Shown in pieces: positions 15,481-23,797 of a stretch of DNA of 37,351 bases. Source of the DNA: Pararhizobium antarcticum (GTDB lineage: Bacteria; Pseudomonadota; Alphaproteobacteria; Rhizobiales; Rhizobiaceae); contig NZ_LSRP01000101.1 of NCBI RefSeq assembly GCF_001885585.1, positions 1-37,351 of the forward strand, read 5' to 3'. Numbering within the stretch: the first letter of the stretch is position 1; every line of letters begins with the position of its first letter. The translations under genes and the position numbers were made by a program. The notes beneath the pieces are model-generated. The model ran no database searches. It was not told the origin of the DNA and saw nothing but the letters and a program-made list of their open reading frames with translations.

Positions 15481-17700
15481 ATGATCCCGAAACTGATGCA
15501 ATCCCTTCATCTGCCTGGGCAAAAAATCCAGGCATCCCGACGCCAGTTCCTGCTCGGCGCGCTTGCCGCCGGCAGCGGCGTCGCCATTGGTTATCACGTG
15601 CTTGCCGCAACGCCTGCCGCCGCCAGCGGGACGGCCGGCTCGGGAGCCGATGCCCTTGCCTTTACGCCCTATTTGACAATCGATGCCGATGGCAAGGTCA
15701 CCGTTCTGTCGTCCCAGTTCGAGATGGGGCAGGGATCCTATAATGGTCTTGCCACGCTGGTCGCCGAAGAACTCGATGCCGACTGGTCGACCATCGAGGT
15801 TCTCGGCGTCGCCGGCAATGTGAAGGCCTATGGCAATATCGCGTTCGGCGGCACGCTCCAGGGGACCGGCGGTTCGACATCGATGTTTACCTCCTTTGAG
15901 CGCTATCGCACAGCAGGGGCAACGGCTCGGGCGATGCTGGTTGCTGCGGCCGCGTCCGACTGGGGAGTATCCGCATCGGACATCACCGTCGAAAATGGCG
16001 TTCTGTCCCATGTCTCGGGCAAGAGCGGCGGCTTCGGCACCTTTGCCGCCAAGGCAGCGACCCTGCCTGCACCGGCCGAGGTAACGCTCAAGGCGCCGGC
16101 CGACTGGAAGCTGATCGGCAATGAAAAGCTCAAACGCTTCGACAGCGCCCGCAAGGCAAACGGCACGGAACAGTACACGATCGACGTCAAACTGCCCGGC
16201 ATGCTGACGGCCGTCATGATCCACCCGCCTTTGTTCGGGGCAACGCTCAAGTCCTTCGATGCGACGGCGGCGCGATCCGTCAAGGGTGTCGTCGATGTGG
16301 TCGAGACGCCGCGCGGCGTGGCTGTGGTTGCCGAGACGATGTGGGCTGCGATCAAGGGTCGCGAGGCCGTCACTGCGGTTTGGGACGAGAGCGCTGCCGA
16401 AAAACGCGGCACACCCGAACTCATGGCGATGTACAAGGACATTGCCGGCAAGGCACCGGCGGCGATCGCGCGCAAGGATGGCGATGCCGATGCCGGTTTT
16501 GCGTCGTCCGCCAGGGTCATGGAGGCCACGTTCGAATTCCCGTATCTGTCGCATGCGGCGATCGAGCCGTTGAATGCCGTGGCGCGCAAGAATGATGACG
16601 GCACGCTGGAAATCTGGGGTGGCCATCAGTTCCCCGATGTTTACCAGATGCTTGCCAGCCAGATCGCCGGCGTGACGCCGGACAAGGTTCAGTTGCATGT
16701 CATGAAAACGGGCGGCAGCTTCGGCCGTCGGGCGGTGTTCGATGGCGACGTCGTCGTCGAGTCGGTCTATGTCGCCAAGGCGATCGGCTACAGGGCGCCG
16801 GTCAAGGTGCAATGGACCCGTGAAGACGACATGCGTGCAGGGCGCTACCGCCCCGCCTATGTCCACCAGATGAAAGCCGGGATCGACGCAGACGGACAAC
16901 TGGTTGCCTGGAGCGATCATGTGGTGGGCCAGTCGATCATGGGCAAGACCATGTTTGACGGCATGGTCAAGAACGGGGTCGATCCGACATCCGTCGAAGG
17001 CGCGAACAACCTGCCCTATGCCATCCCCAATCAGACGATCGGCCTGACGACGACAGAGGTCGGCGTTCCCGTTCTCTGGTGGCGTTCGGTTGGCTCCACC
17101 CACACGGCTTTTGCCGCCGAAGTGTTTCTCGACGAAATCGCCGAGGCCACCGGCAAGGATCCGATCGCATTCCGCCTGTCTATGCTTGAGCCGGATTCGC
17201 GCCATGCGGTTATTCTGAAGATGGTTGCGGAAAAGGCGGAATGGGAAAAACCCGTGGCTGCCGGGCGTTTCCGTGGGGTCTCCGTCGCCGAAAGTTTCGG
17301 TACGGTCGTTGCGCAGATCGCCGAGGTCTCGCTGAATGACAGTGGCGGCATCAAGGTCGAGCGTGTCGTTGCCGCAGTCGATTGCGGTCTGGTGATCAAT
17401 CCGGATCAGGTTCGCGCACAGGTCGAGGGCGGCATAGGGTTCGGTCTGGGCGCCATTCTTGCCGAGGAAATCACCCTGTCCGGTGGCACTGTCGATCAGG
17501 CAAACTTCGACATGTACACGCCGCTTCGGATCGACGCGATGCCCTCCGTCGAGGTTCATATCCTCGCCTCGGCCAATCCGCCGTCCGGTATCGGTGAACC
17601 GGGCGTTCCGCCCATCGGCCCTGCCGTTGCCAATGCCATCTACAAGGCGCTTGGAAAGCGGATCCGCGTGATGCCGTTTGCCAAGTCGCTCAGCGCCTGA
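15481..17700 (+). CDS. iorB: Isoquinoline 1-oxidoreductase-type molybdenum hydroxylase, large subunit
   Basis: A 739-residue molybdopterin-binding subunit. The N-terminus has a Tat signal, SRRQFLLGALAAG (Arg20-Arg21), so the folded complex should be exported to the periplasm, carrying the small subunit along. FEMGQGSYNGLATLVAEELD, GGSFGRRAVFDGDVV and the C-terminal GIGEPGVPPIGPAVANAI are the cofactor-binding segments; Glu706 in GEPG is at the place of the catalytic glutamate of xanthine dehydrogenase-type enzymes. GGAGG lies 8 nt before ATG 15481. The downstream c-type cytochrome is a likely electron acceptor. The natural substrate may be an aldehyde or N-heterocycle; sequence cannot decide. 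Confidence 0.87.
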   Translation: MIPKLMQSLHLPGQKIQASRRQFLLGALAAGSGVAIGYHVLAATPAAASGTAGSGADALAFTPYLTIDADGKVTVLSSQFEMGQGSYNGLATLVAEELDADWSTIEVLGVAGNVKAYGNIAFGGTLQGTGGSTSMFTSFERYRTAGATARAMLVAAAASDWGVSASDITVENGVLSHVSGKSGGFGTFAAKAATLPAPAEVTLKAPADWKLIGNEKLKRFDSARKANGTEQYTIDVKLPGMLTAVMIHPPLFGATLKSFDATAARSVKGVVDVVETPRGVAVVAETMWAAIKGREAVTAVWDESAAEKRGTPELMAMYKDIAGKAPAAIARKDGDADAGFASSARVMEATFEFPYLSHAAIEPLNAVARKNDDGTLEIWGGHQFPDVYQMLASQIAGVTPDKVQLHVMKTGGSFGRRAVFDGDVVVESVYVAKAIGYRAPVKVQWTREDDMRAGRYRPAYVHQMKAGIDADGQLVAWSDHVVGQSIMGKTMFDGMVKNGVDPTSVEGANNLPYAIPNQTIGLTTTEVGVPVLWWRSVGSTHTAFAAEVFLDEIAEATGKDPIAFRLSMLEPDSRHAVILKMVAEKAEWEKPVAAGRFRGVSVAESFGTVVAQIAEVSLNDSGGIKVERVVAAVDCGLVINPDQVRAQVEGGIGFGLGAILAEEITLSGGTVDQANFDMYTPLRIDAMPSVEVHILASANPPSGIGEPGVPPIGPAVANAIYKALGKRIRVMPFAKSLSA

Positions 17701-17708
17701 CGCCTTGT

Positions 17709-17754
17709 CCAAGCGTACTCCCCGGTTATGACAGGCCGGGGAGTACGCGCTTGG
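17709..17754. terminator. Strong hairpin between iorB and cytochrome gene
   Basis: CCAAGCG plus TACTCCCCGG (17709-17725) pairs with CCGGGGAGTACGCGCTTGG (17736-17754): 17 base pairs with one 2-nt bulge and a 10-nt loop. No T-run follows on either strand. It may be a Rho-dependent end, or an RNA processing/stability element that sets different levels of the iorAB and cytochrome messages. Confidence 0.45.
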
Positions 17755-17797
17755 CCGCACTGGCGGCAACGACACGGTTCTTACGGAGATGTTTCCC

Positions 17798-18172
17798 ATG
17801 CAAATGAACAGGGTTTTCGGGCCATTGCTGACACTGACGCTCGCCGTGGCAGGGTCGGCCGATGCGCAGGAACTGGATGCCGGCGCCAGGTTTTTCAAGC
17901 AGAGATGCCAGGCGTGTCACTCTCTCACGCCCGGCAAGAATTCTCCCGCCGGTCCAAATCTTGTCGGCGTGGTGGGACGCGCCAGTGCTGCAACCGACTT
18001 CAAATATTCAGCCGCGCTCAAAGCCTCAGGCCTGACCTGGGATGTAGCGACGCTCGACCAGTTCCTCGCCGCTCCGGCAAAGCTGGTGCCGGGAACGCGC
18101 ATGGCGATCGGCGTCCCGAACGGCGAGCAGCGCAAAGAGATCATCGCCTATCTGGCGAGCGTGACGAACTAG
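17798..18172 (+). CDS. Secreted class I cytochrome c
   Basis: A 124-residue cytochrome. The signal peptide ends near residue 23 (LTLAVAGSADA, then QELDAG). The single heme site is CQACH (Cys37-His41) in RFFKQRCQACHSL, GPNLVGVVGR is the typical loop, and Met102 in VPGTRMAIGV is the likely second heme ligand. ATG 17798 was preferred to ATG 17789 because GGAG at 17785-17788 is well spaced only for the former. It follows iorAB by about 100 bp with a hairpin in between and probably takes electrons from the Ior complex, or from the PQQ-type dehydrogenase downstream, in the periplasm. Confidence 0.88.
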   Translation: MQMNRVFGPLLTLTLAVAGSADAQELDAGARFFKQRCQACHSLTPGKNSPAGPNLVGVVGRASAATDFKYSAALKASGLTWDVATLDQFLAAPAKLVPGTRMAIGVPNGEQRKEIIAYLASVTN

Positions 18173-18370
18173 CACCTCAGGCCCGGGGCGCACTTCGCTC
18201 ACACATGCCGCGCCGGCAGCGATCCGACGCGGCGACTTCGGCCGAAATGCCATTGGGGCAGATAACCTCTTCTTGATCACGAGTTGATCACGCCTCTTGC
18301 AACGAATGCCACATTGTCGGGTTTCTGTTTCGACATGCGCATCCGCGCGAGGAACGACAGGAGACATTTT

Positions 18371-19588
18371 ATGCGATCGAAGACCCTTCTCATTGGCGGA
18401 ACCATGCTGTCCGTGTTTCTGGCGGGCCAGGTCTTGGCCCAGTCGTCCAGTGGCCCGGTCGAGACCCGCCAGCCGAACGGCACCGACCAGAAGCCCGCCT
18501 TTGAAGGCCAGACGCGCGCGTCCCAGCCGGCACAGATGCCGACGATCGAGACGCAGGTTGTGGCCGAAGGCCTGCCGCATCTCTGGTCGATGGAGTTCCT
18601 GCCGGATGGCCGCATGCTCGTCACAGCCAAGGAAGGCACGATGCACATCGTCGGCACGGACGGCAAGGCCAGTGCCGCGCTCGCAGGCGTGCCAGCGGTC
18701 GACGCCGCCGGCCAGGGCGGCCTGCTCGACGTTGCACTGGCACCTGATTTCGACAGGTCCGGACTGATCTTCTTCTCCTTCTCCGAGCCGCGCGATGGTG
18801 GCAACGGCACCTCGGTGGCCTCAGCAAAGCTTGTGCTGTCTGGGGATGGCGCAGAACTCCAGGATGCCAAGGTCATCTTCCGGCAGATGCCGACCTATGA
18901 TGGCGACAAGCACTACGGATCGCGCCTCGTCTTCGGTCCGGCAGGTGAACTTTACGTCACGGTTGGCGAGCGCTCGGACCGGCAGACACGGGTCCAGTCG
19001 CAGGATGTGAAAAGCGGCTTCGGCAAGGTCTTCCGCATCGATACGACCGGCAAGGCACTGGCCGACAATCCTCTGGTCGGCACAGATGGCGCGATGCCGG
19101 AAATCTGGAGCTACGGTCACCGAAACCTGCAGGCAGCAGCCCTTGATGGGCAGGGCCGGCTATGGACAGTCGAACATGGCCCGAAAGGCGGCGACGAGCT
19201 GAACCGGCCGGAAGCCGGCAAGAATTACGGCTGGCCGAAGGTGACCTACGGGATCGAATACAGCGGCGGCGAGATCGGCGATGGTATCACCGCGCTTTCG
19301 GGCACCGAACAGCCGGTCTATTATTGGGATCCGGTCATTGGCCCGTCCGGCATGGTGTTTTATGACGACGATGCCGTGCCGGAATGGAAGGGCGCCTTTC
19401 TCATCGGCGGCCTTGTGACGCAGGGCCTGGTGGTACTGCACATGGAGAATGACCGGGTGACGTTCGAGGAGCATGTGCCGCTCGATGCACGCATCCGCGA
19501 TGTCAAGGTCGGACCGGACGGGAGCATTTATGCCGTCACCGAAAGCCGTGGCGGCGGGTCGACGATCCTCAAGCTGACAAAAGCCTGA
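18371..19588 (+). CDS. PQQ-dependent soluble aldose sugar dehydrogenase (YliI/Asd type)
   Basis: A 405-residue secreted six-bladed propeller protein of the glucose/sorbosone dehydrogenase family. A signal peptide ends near residue 23 (FLAGQVLAQ). Family motifs include LWSMEFLPDGRMLVTAKEG, GGLLDVALAPDF, KHYGSRLVFGPAGELYVTVGER, YGHRNLQAAALDGQGRLWTVEHGPKGGDE and NYGWP. These proteins oxidise free aldoses in the periplasm with PQQ and pass electrons to the respiratory chain. ATG 18371 follows AGGAGAC; a longer frame upstream has no support. No PQQ synthesis genes are in the window, so the cofactor would come from elsewhere in the genome or from outside. Confidence 0.87.
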   Translation: MRSKTLLIGGTMLSVFLAGQVLAQSSSGPVETRQPNGTDQKPAFEGQTRASQPAQMPTIETQVVAEGLPHLWSMEFLPDGRMLVTAKEGTMHIVGTDGKASAALAGVPAVDAAGQGGLLDVALAPDFDRSGLIFFSFSEPRDGGNGTSVASAKLVLSGDGAELQDAKVIFRQMPTYDGDKHYGSRLVFGPAGELYVTVGERSDRQTRVQSQDVKSGFGKVFRIDTTGKALADNPLVGTDGAMPEIWSYGHRNLQAAALDGQGRLWTVEHGPKGGDELNRPEAGKNYGWPKVTYGIEYSGGEIGDGITALSGTEQPVYYWDPVIGPSGMVFYDDDAVPEWKGAFLIGGLVTQGLVVLHMENDRVTFEEHVPLDARIRDVKVGPDGSIYAVTESRGGGSTILKLTKA

Positions 19589-19599
19589 TCCCAGGCGCT

Positions 19600-19639
19600 G
19601 CCTGACCTTCTCCCCGTCGCGATGGACAGAAGGTCAGGC
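19600..19639. terminator. Hairpin between convergent sugar dehydrogenase and transglycosylase genes
   Basis: GCCTGACCTTCT (19600-19611) and AGAAGGTCAGGC (19628-19639) form a perfect 12-bp stem with a 16-nt loop. It lies 11 bp after one stop codon and 19 bp before the other, facing, stop codon. No T-run is present, so it may act as a Rho-assisted or bidirectional end. Confidence 0.45.
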
Positions 19640-19658
19640 CGCTGAGGGGAAATGCCGT

Positions 19659-20918
19659 CTATCGCAGTTTCGCCTTCAGCGACGTGTCCGGGAAACATGT
19701 CGGTTCGATGCCGGTCTTCGCCTGCCAGTCGCCCAGCGCCCGGCGCGTCTTGTAGCCCGGCAACCCGTCCGAGCCGCCGACATCATACCCCTTGGCCTCG
19801 AGGGCCCGCTGCATCGCGGCGACATCCGAACGCAACATCTTGCCGACATCGCCCCAAGGCCCCTTGAAGGCTCCGCCGCCGCCGGAAATCCGGTCGGCGA
19901 GATTGCCGATGAACAGGGCATAGAGGTCGGAATTGTTGTATTCCTTGATCACGTAGAAATTCGGCGTGACGATGAACTCAGGACCATTGCGGCCGGCGGG
20001 CACCAGCATCATGCCGCTCGCCCGCGCTTCGCCTGATGGAAACGCTTTGCCGGAGGCCCGCTCGATGCCGTCGGAAACCCAGCTGGAAATCGGCTTTGCC
20101 AGATCGGGGCCTTCCTGCGCGCAGGAGATATTGGCCGGGATATAGACTTCGAAGCCCCAGTCGCGGCCGCGCTGCCAGCCCTTCTTCGACAGGTAGTGTC
20201 CGATCGACCCCAGCGTATCGGGAACCGAATTCCAGATGTCACGGCGGCCGTCTCCGTCGAAATCGACGGCATATTCGAGAAAGCTCGACGGCAGGAACTG
20301 CGGCTGGCCCATGGCACCGGCCCAGGAGCCGCGCATGTCTGCTTCCTTCACATCCTTGCTGTCGAGAATATGCAGGGCGGCGATCAACTCGCGCCGGAAA
20401 AGCTCCGGCCGTGTCGAGAGAAAGGCCTTGGTGGCGAGAACGTCGATGATCGGATGCGGAATCTTTGCCCGCCCGAAGCCAGATTCGCGGCCCCAGATGG
20501 CAACGACGATCCCGGCGGGAACGCCATAGGTCTTTTCCACCCGTCGCAGCGTTGCCGCATGCGTCTTCGCCAGCGACCGGCCCGTCGCCGCCAGACCCTG
20601 GAGGCGCTTTTCGGAGAAATAGGAGCCGGGAGAGGAGAACTCAGCCTGGCTCTGCTTGCGGTCGCCGGCCGGCTTGGATCCGGGCAGGACGAGATCGGGC
20701 AGGTCCCAGTTGAGCTTGACGCCGGCAAAGGCAGATTTGAAGGCATCTGCCGCAATGCCGGTCTTTTGCGCTTCCGGCCAGAGCTCCGTCTGAAGCCAGT
20801 TCCGAAACTGCGCTTCTGTCTCGGCTTTTGTCGCCGCCTGCGACGGCAGAGGCAGGAGCGCCAACAGGCTCGCCAGCACCGTTGCCATTGCGGGTGCCCG
20901 CCATCTTTGCATCATCAT
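19659..20918 (-). CDS. Lytic murein transglycosylase (MltB type) with peptidoglycan-binding domain
   Basis: A 419-residue periplasmic wall enzyme. A signal peptide ends near LLPLPSQA. The catalytic domain has the MltB signature VVAIWGRESGFGRA, whose Glu is the catalytic acid, followed by ALHIL, WAGAMGQPQFLPSSF and the Ca-like loop DFDGDGRRDIWNS. The C-terminal 55 residues (SDVAAMQRALEAKGYDVGGSDG) form a peptidoglycan-binding type 1 domain. It cleaves glycan strands to 1,6-anhydro products during wall growth. The first of three consecutive ATG codons (20918) is taken; a TTG at 20924 is possible. Its start overlaps or touches the recR stop at 20921-20923, so the two are co-transcribed. Confidence 0.9.
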   Translation of the reverse strand: MMMQRWRAPAMATVLASLLALLPLPSQAATKAETEAQFRNWLQTELWPEAQKTGIAADAFKSAFAGVKLNWDLPDLVLPGSKPAGDRKQSQAEFSSPGSYFSEKRLQGLAATGRSLAKTHAATLRRVEKTYGVPAGIVVAIWGRESGFGRAKIPHPIIDVLATKAFLSTRPELFRRELIAALHILDSKDVKEADMRGSWAGAMGQPQFLPSSFLEYAVDFDGDGRRDIWNSVPDTLGSIGHYLSKKGWQRGRDWGFEVYIPANISCAQEGPDLAKPISSWVSDGIERASGKAFPSGEARASGMMLVPAGRNGPEFIVTPNFYVIKEYNNSDLYALFIGNLADRISGGGGAFKGPWGDVGKMLRSDVAAMQRALEAKGYDVGGSDGLPGYKTRRALGDWQAKTGIEPTCFPDTSLKAKLR

Positions 20919-20920
20919 CT

Positions 20921-21526
20921 TCAAATCGCCGTCCTCGCTCTCAGCGCTGCCGTCAGCGTGCCTTCGTCCAGATAGTCCAGTTCGCCGCCCACAGGCACAC
21001 CATGCGCGAGCCGCGTGATCTTGACGCCAAGGCCTTCCAGCTGGTCGGTGATGTAATGCGCCGTCGTCTGGCCCTCGACGGTGGCGTTGACCGCGATGAT
21101 CAGTTCGCGCACGCCACCCTTGGTGATGCGCTCCACCAGCCCGCGAATATTGATATCGTCAGGGCCAACGCCGTCGAGTGGCGACAATGTTCCGCCCAGC
21201 ACATGATAGGCGGTGTTCATCGTGCTCGCCCGCTCCAGCGCCCAGAGATCGGACACATCCTCGACGACGATGATGACGCTGTTGTCGCGGCGCTCGTCCG
21301 AACAGACGCTGCAGGGATCGATCGTATCGACATTGCCGCAGCAGGAGCAGATCCGGACCTTGCGGTGCGCTTCCCCCATGGCATCGGCAAGCGGCCCCAG
21401 CAGCTGGTCCTTCTTCTTGACGAGGTGCAGCGCTGCCCGCCGTGCCGAGCGCGGTCCAAGCCCCGGCACCTTTGCCAGGAGCTGGATCAGTTTTTCGATT
21501 TCCGGACCGGTGACTCGCTTTGCCAT
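20921..21526 (-). CDS. recR: Recombination protein RecR
   Basis: A 201-residue DNA repair protein. N-terminal helix-hairpin-helix in [20 protein letters not shown]4 zinc finger [16 protein letters not shown]; Toprim domain starting [16 protein letters not shown] with GLVERI and [19 protein letters not shown]-terminal Walker B-like [20 protein letters not shown] region (seen as [20 protein letters not shown]). It acts with RecF/RecO to load RecA at gaps. Normal length for the family; ATG 21524-21526. In many bacteria it follows dnaX and ybaB directly; here two plus-strand genes lie between. Confidence 0.97.
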   Translation of the reverse strand: MAKRVTGPEIEKLIQLLAKVPGLGPRSARRAALHLVKKKDQLLGPLADAMGEAHRKVRICSCCGNVDTIDPCSVCSDERRDNSVIIVVEDVSDLWALERASTMNTAYHVLGGTLSPLDGVGPDDINIRGLVERITKGGVRELIIAVNATVEGQTTAHYITDQLEGLGVKITRLAHGVPVGGELDYLDEGTLTAALRARTAI

Positions 21527-21604
21527 GCGGGGTTTCTATCCCATATCTGTTGCGAACGGAATCGCTACAGGCGGTTTTCCATCATCCGAACGAGGCCAGA
21601 AGCA

Positions 21605-22228
21605 ATGCCATCCATGTCCATCCTTGCCGTCTGCACCGGCAGTGCCGAGAGGCTGCCCGGCAAGTCCTACAAGACGGGCATTTTCAAGCATCCGGTCGAG
21701 ACACCGGTGATGGTCGATCGCCAAGGACTGATCGGCGACGCGATCTGCAATCGCAAGCACCACGGCGGTGTCGATCAGGCTATCTATGGCATGGGCTCGA
21801 TTGATCTCGACTGGTGGTCGGCTGAACTTGGCGACAGTCTGGTCCCGGGAACGTTCGGCGAAAACCTGGTGATCGAGGGCGTCGACAGTCGCAGCATATC
21901 GGTTGGCGACCGGTTCGCGACCGGACATATCCTGCTCGAGGTGACCTCGACGCGCATCCCCTGCGCCACCTTCGCCGCCAGAATGCGGGATCCCGGTTTT
22001 GCCAAGCGTTTCTACAAGGCTGCACGGCCGGGATTTTACTGTCGCGTCCTGAAGGAGGGAAGCGTCCAGGCCGGCGAAGCCGTCACTTACGCCCCCTTTT
22101 CCGGCGACCGTATCTGTATGCCGGAAATGCTCGAAACCTATGGACGCAATTTGTCCGGTGCCGATCGCGCCCGGTATCTTGCCGCTCCGATCCACCACAA
22201 ACTGCGCGCAAAGCTGTCAGGCGGGTGA
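21605..22228 (+). CDS. MOSC-domain protein (YiiM type)
   Basis: A 207-residue protein. The MOSC core has GLIGDAICNRKHHGGVDQAIYG and PGTFGENLVIEG, then TSTRIPCATFAARM with the conserved Cys that is thought to bind sulfur or the molybdenum cofactor. The C-terminal part (GRNLSGADRARYLAAP) resembles the 3-alpha domain found in YiiM proteins. YiiM relatives protect against N-hydroxylated base analogues through molybdenum-cofactor dependent reduction. ATG 21605 has GAGG 9 nt upstream; ATG 21614 is a second option. It points away from recR, with a shared 78-bp promoter region. Confidence 0.85.
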   Translation: MPSMSILAVCTGSAERLPGKSYKTGIFKHPVETPVMVDRQGLIGDAICNRKHHGGVDQAIYGMGSIDLDWWSAELGDSLVPGTFGENLVIEGVDSRSISVGDRFATGHILLEVTSTRIPCATFAARMRDPGFAKRFYKAARPGFYCRVLKEGSVQAGEAVTYAPFSGDRICMPEMLETYGRNLSGADRARYLAAPIHHKLRAKLSGG

Positions 22229-22238
22229 TTGGCTGCAG

Positions 22239-22262
22239 CACAAACCGCGACACAAACCGCGG
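22239..22262 (+). repeat. Two tandem 12-bp units
   Basis: CACAAACCGCGA at 22239-22250 is followed at once by CACAAACCGCGG at 22251-22262, in the spacer after the MOSC gene. Function is unknown; it may be chance or a short slippage duplication. Confidence 0.5.
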
Positions 22263-22471
22263 CACCCGGACCTTAACCATTCCATCAAGTCCCGCTTTAT
22301 TTCAGCGCTTTCTTTTTCTATGAGAGAGCCTGTCGCGACGCCCTGATCCCTATCAGTCGGTCGCGAGAAATTGATGATCAAGCATGCCTTGCACCCACCA
22401 ATCACCTCGGCTTTCGCCGTTGTAGAGGGCGTGCGCGTTGTCATGCAAAACAGCACCGGGATGGGGTCGTC

Positions 22472-23401
22472 ATGCAGGAATTCGCGAAACAGGCAGGCAA
22501 GGTGTTCAGGCTTCCGGTGATGGTTGTTGCCGTCGCGTTGTCCCTTGCCGTTCCGGCTGTCGCCGGGGCTGGCAACTGTTCGGCGACACCGGTCGCGTCC
22601 TCTGCCGGCCGCAGCACCGAAGCCGCAAGCCTGCGCCGCCAGATTAAAGCCAATCAGGCGCTCGGCGACAAATACGGCTGCACCTTGGGAAAATCATCCC
22701 TGGCTTGCCGTGAGATCTCAGGCCGCATATCGCAGGCCGGCCAGCGGCTCGCGAAAATCTCTGGACGGACGGCACTGGCGGCTCGCTGCGCACGCCCGGC
22801 CGGCGAAGCGAAGATGTTCGCCACCGCGGTGAAGCAGCCTCGCGCAGAGCAGCCTGAAAAATCACGCAGCATCCGGGCGCAAGCCAACCCGATGCACCGT
22901 GCGACGTCCGTTCAATCCGCAAGCATGGAAACCATGTGCGTCCGGCTGTCGGATGGCTATTATTTCCCATCCCCGAATTCCGGCTACGGCCGCTCGCGCG
23001 ACACGGACAAGATCGTCGTGCAATGCCAGTTCATTTGCGAGGATGCGGAGATGGACGTCTTCCGGATGGCCGGGGCGGAGCGGGTTGCCGATGACATGGT
23101 CTCGCTGACGACGGGCAAGCGCTACGCCGATCTGCCGGGCGCCGGGGCCTATCGTGTCGCGGTGCCGGTCCGGACCTGCGACATGGCGCGCTACTACAAG
23201 ACCGTGCTCGCCCGCAGCCCGGTCAACGAGGCCGTCGATCTCGGTGTTTCTGCCGACAATCCTGTCGTGCCGGTGCCGATGCTCGCCATGAATATGAGCC
23301 TGATGAGCGATGTCGGCCTGCGCGGCAGCCGCAGCCTGGTCACCGATCGGCCGCGCAAGGTCCGCATCGTCGGCCCGTCCTTCCTGCCGATGCAGGATTG
23401 A
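22472..23401 (+). CDS. Secreted DUF2865-family protein of unknown function
   Basis: A 309-residue protein. A long signal peptide (residues 1-33, VAVALSLAVPAVAGAG) directs it out of the cytoplasm. Residues about 45-105 are helical and charged (LRRQIKANQALGDKYGC...). The conserved C-terminal domain begins TMCVRLSDGYYFPSPNSGYGRSRDTD and continues VVQCQFICEDAEMDVFRM, with paired cysteines; this pattern is known from DUF2865 proteins of rhizobia and relatives. Several cysteines suggest disulfides in the periplasm. GGGG precedes ATG 22472 at usable distance. It stands alone between the MOSC gene and convergent ybaB; no function can be assigned. Confidence 0.75.
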   Translation: MQEFAKQAGKVFRLPVMVVAVALSLAVPAVAGAGNCSATPVASSAGRSTEAASLRRQIKANQALGDKYGCTLGKSSLACREISGRISQAGQRLAKISGRTALAARCARPAGEAKMFATAVKQPRAEQPEKSRSIRAQANPMHRATSVQSASMETMCVRLSDGYYFPSPNSGYGRSRDTDKIVVQCQFICEDAEMDVFRMAGAERVADDMVSLTTGKRYADLPGAGAYRVAVPVRTCDMARYYKTVLARSPVNEAVDLGVSADNPVVPVPMLAMNMSLMSDVGLRGSRSLVTDRPRKVRIVGPSFLPMQD

Positions 23402-23440
23402 CGCAAGATCCCGGTCACGACTGGCTTGTGAAGCCGCTGA

Positions 23441-23764
23441 TCAGAAAGGCAGTTTCATGCCGGGCGGGATCGGCAGGCCGGCGGTCAGTTCGCGGGTCTT
23501 TTCGGCAGTGATCGCCTCGGCCTTGTCCTTGCCGTCCTTGTGGGCAGCGACGATCAGGTCTTCGAGGATCTCGACGTCGTCCTCCTTAAAGAGCGACGGA
23601 TCGATCTTGATGCCCTTGAGGTTGCCCTTGCCATCCATGCGGACGGAAACAAGGCCACCACCGGACTGGCCGTCGACTTCGAGAGCGGAGATTTCCTCCT
23701 GCATCTTCTCCATCTTGGCCTGCATTTCCTTGACCTTGCCCATCATGCCCATGATGTCACGCAT
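23441..23764 (-). CDS. ybaB: YbaB/EbfC-family nucleoid-associated protein
   Basis: A 107-residue small DNA-binding protein. The start [25 protein letters not shown] and the central strand [26 protein letters not shown] are the family's helix and sheet; dimers bind DNA in a tweezer-like manner. It lies 33 bp downstream of dnaX in the same direction, the usual dnaX-ybaB order. Its normal partner recR is further on, beyond two genes of opposite direction. Confidence 0.95.
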   Translation of the reverse strand: MRDIMGMMGKVKEMQAKMEKMQEEISALEVDGQSGGGLVSVRMDGKGNLKGIKIDPSLFKEDDVEILEDLIVAAHKDGKDKAEAITAEKTRELTAGLPIPPGMKLPF

Positions 23765-23797
23765 CGCGATCTCCTGCTTGTCTCGATAGGGATTAAC

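Noticed and set aside
15028-17898. Very long open frame on the minus strand opposite iorAB
   Set aside because: It is the antisense of two clear molybdenum hydroxylase genes; its product is rich in Arg, His and Asp without any family motif, as expected from GC-rich codon bias.
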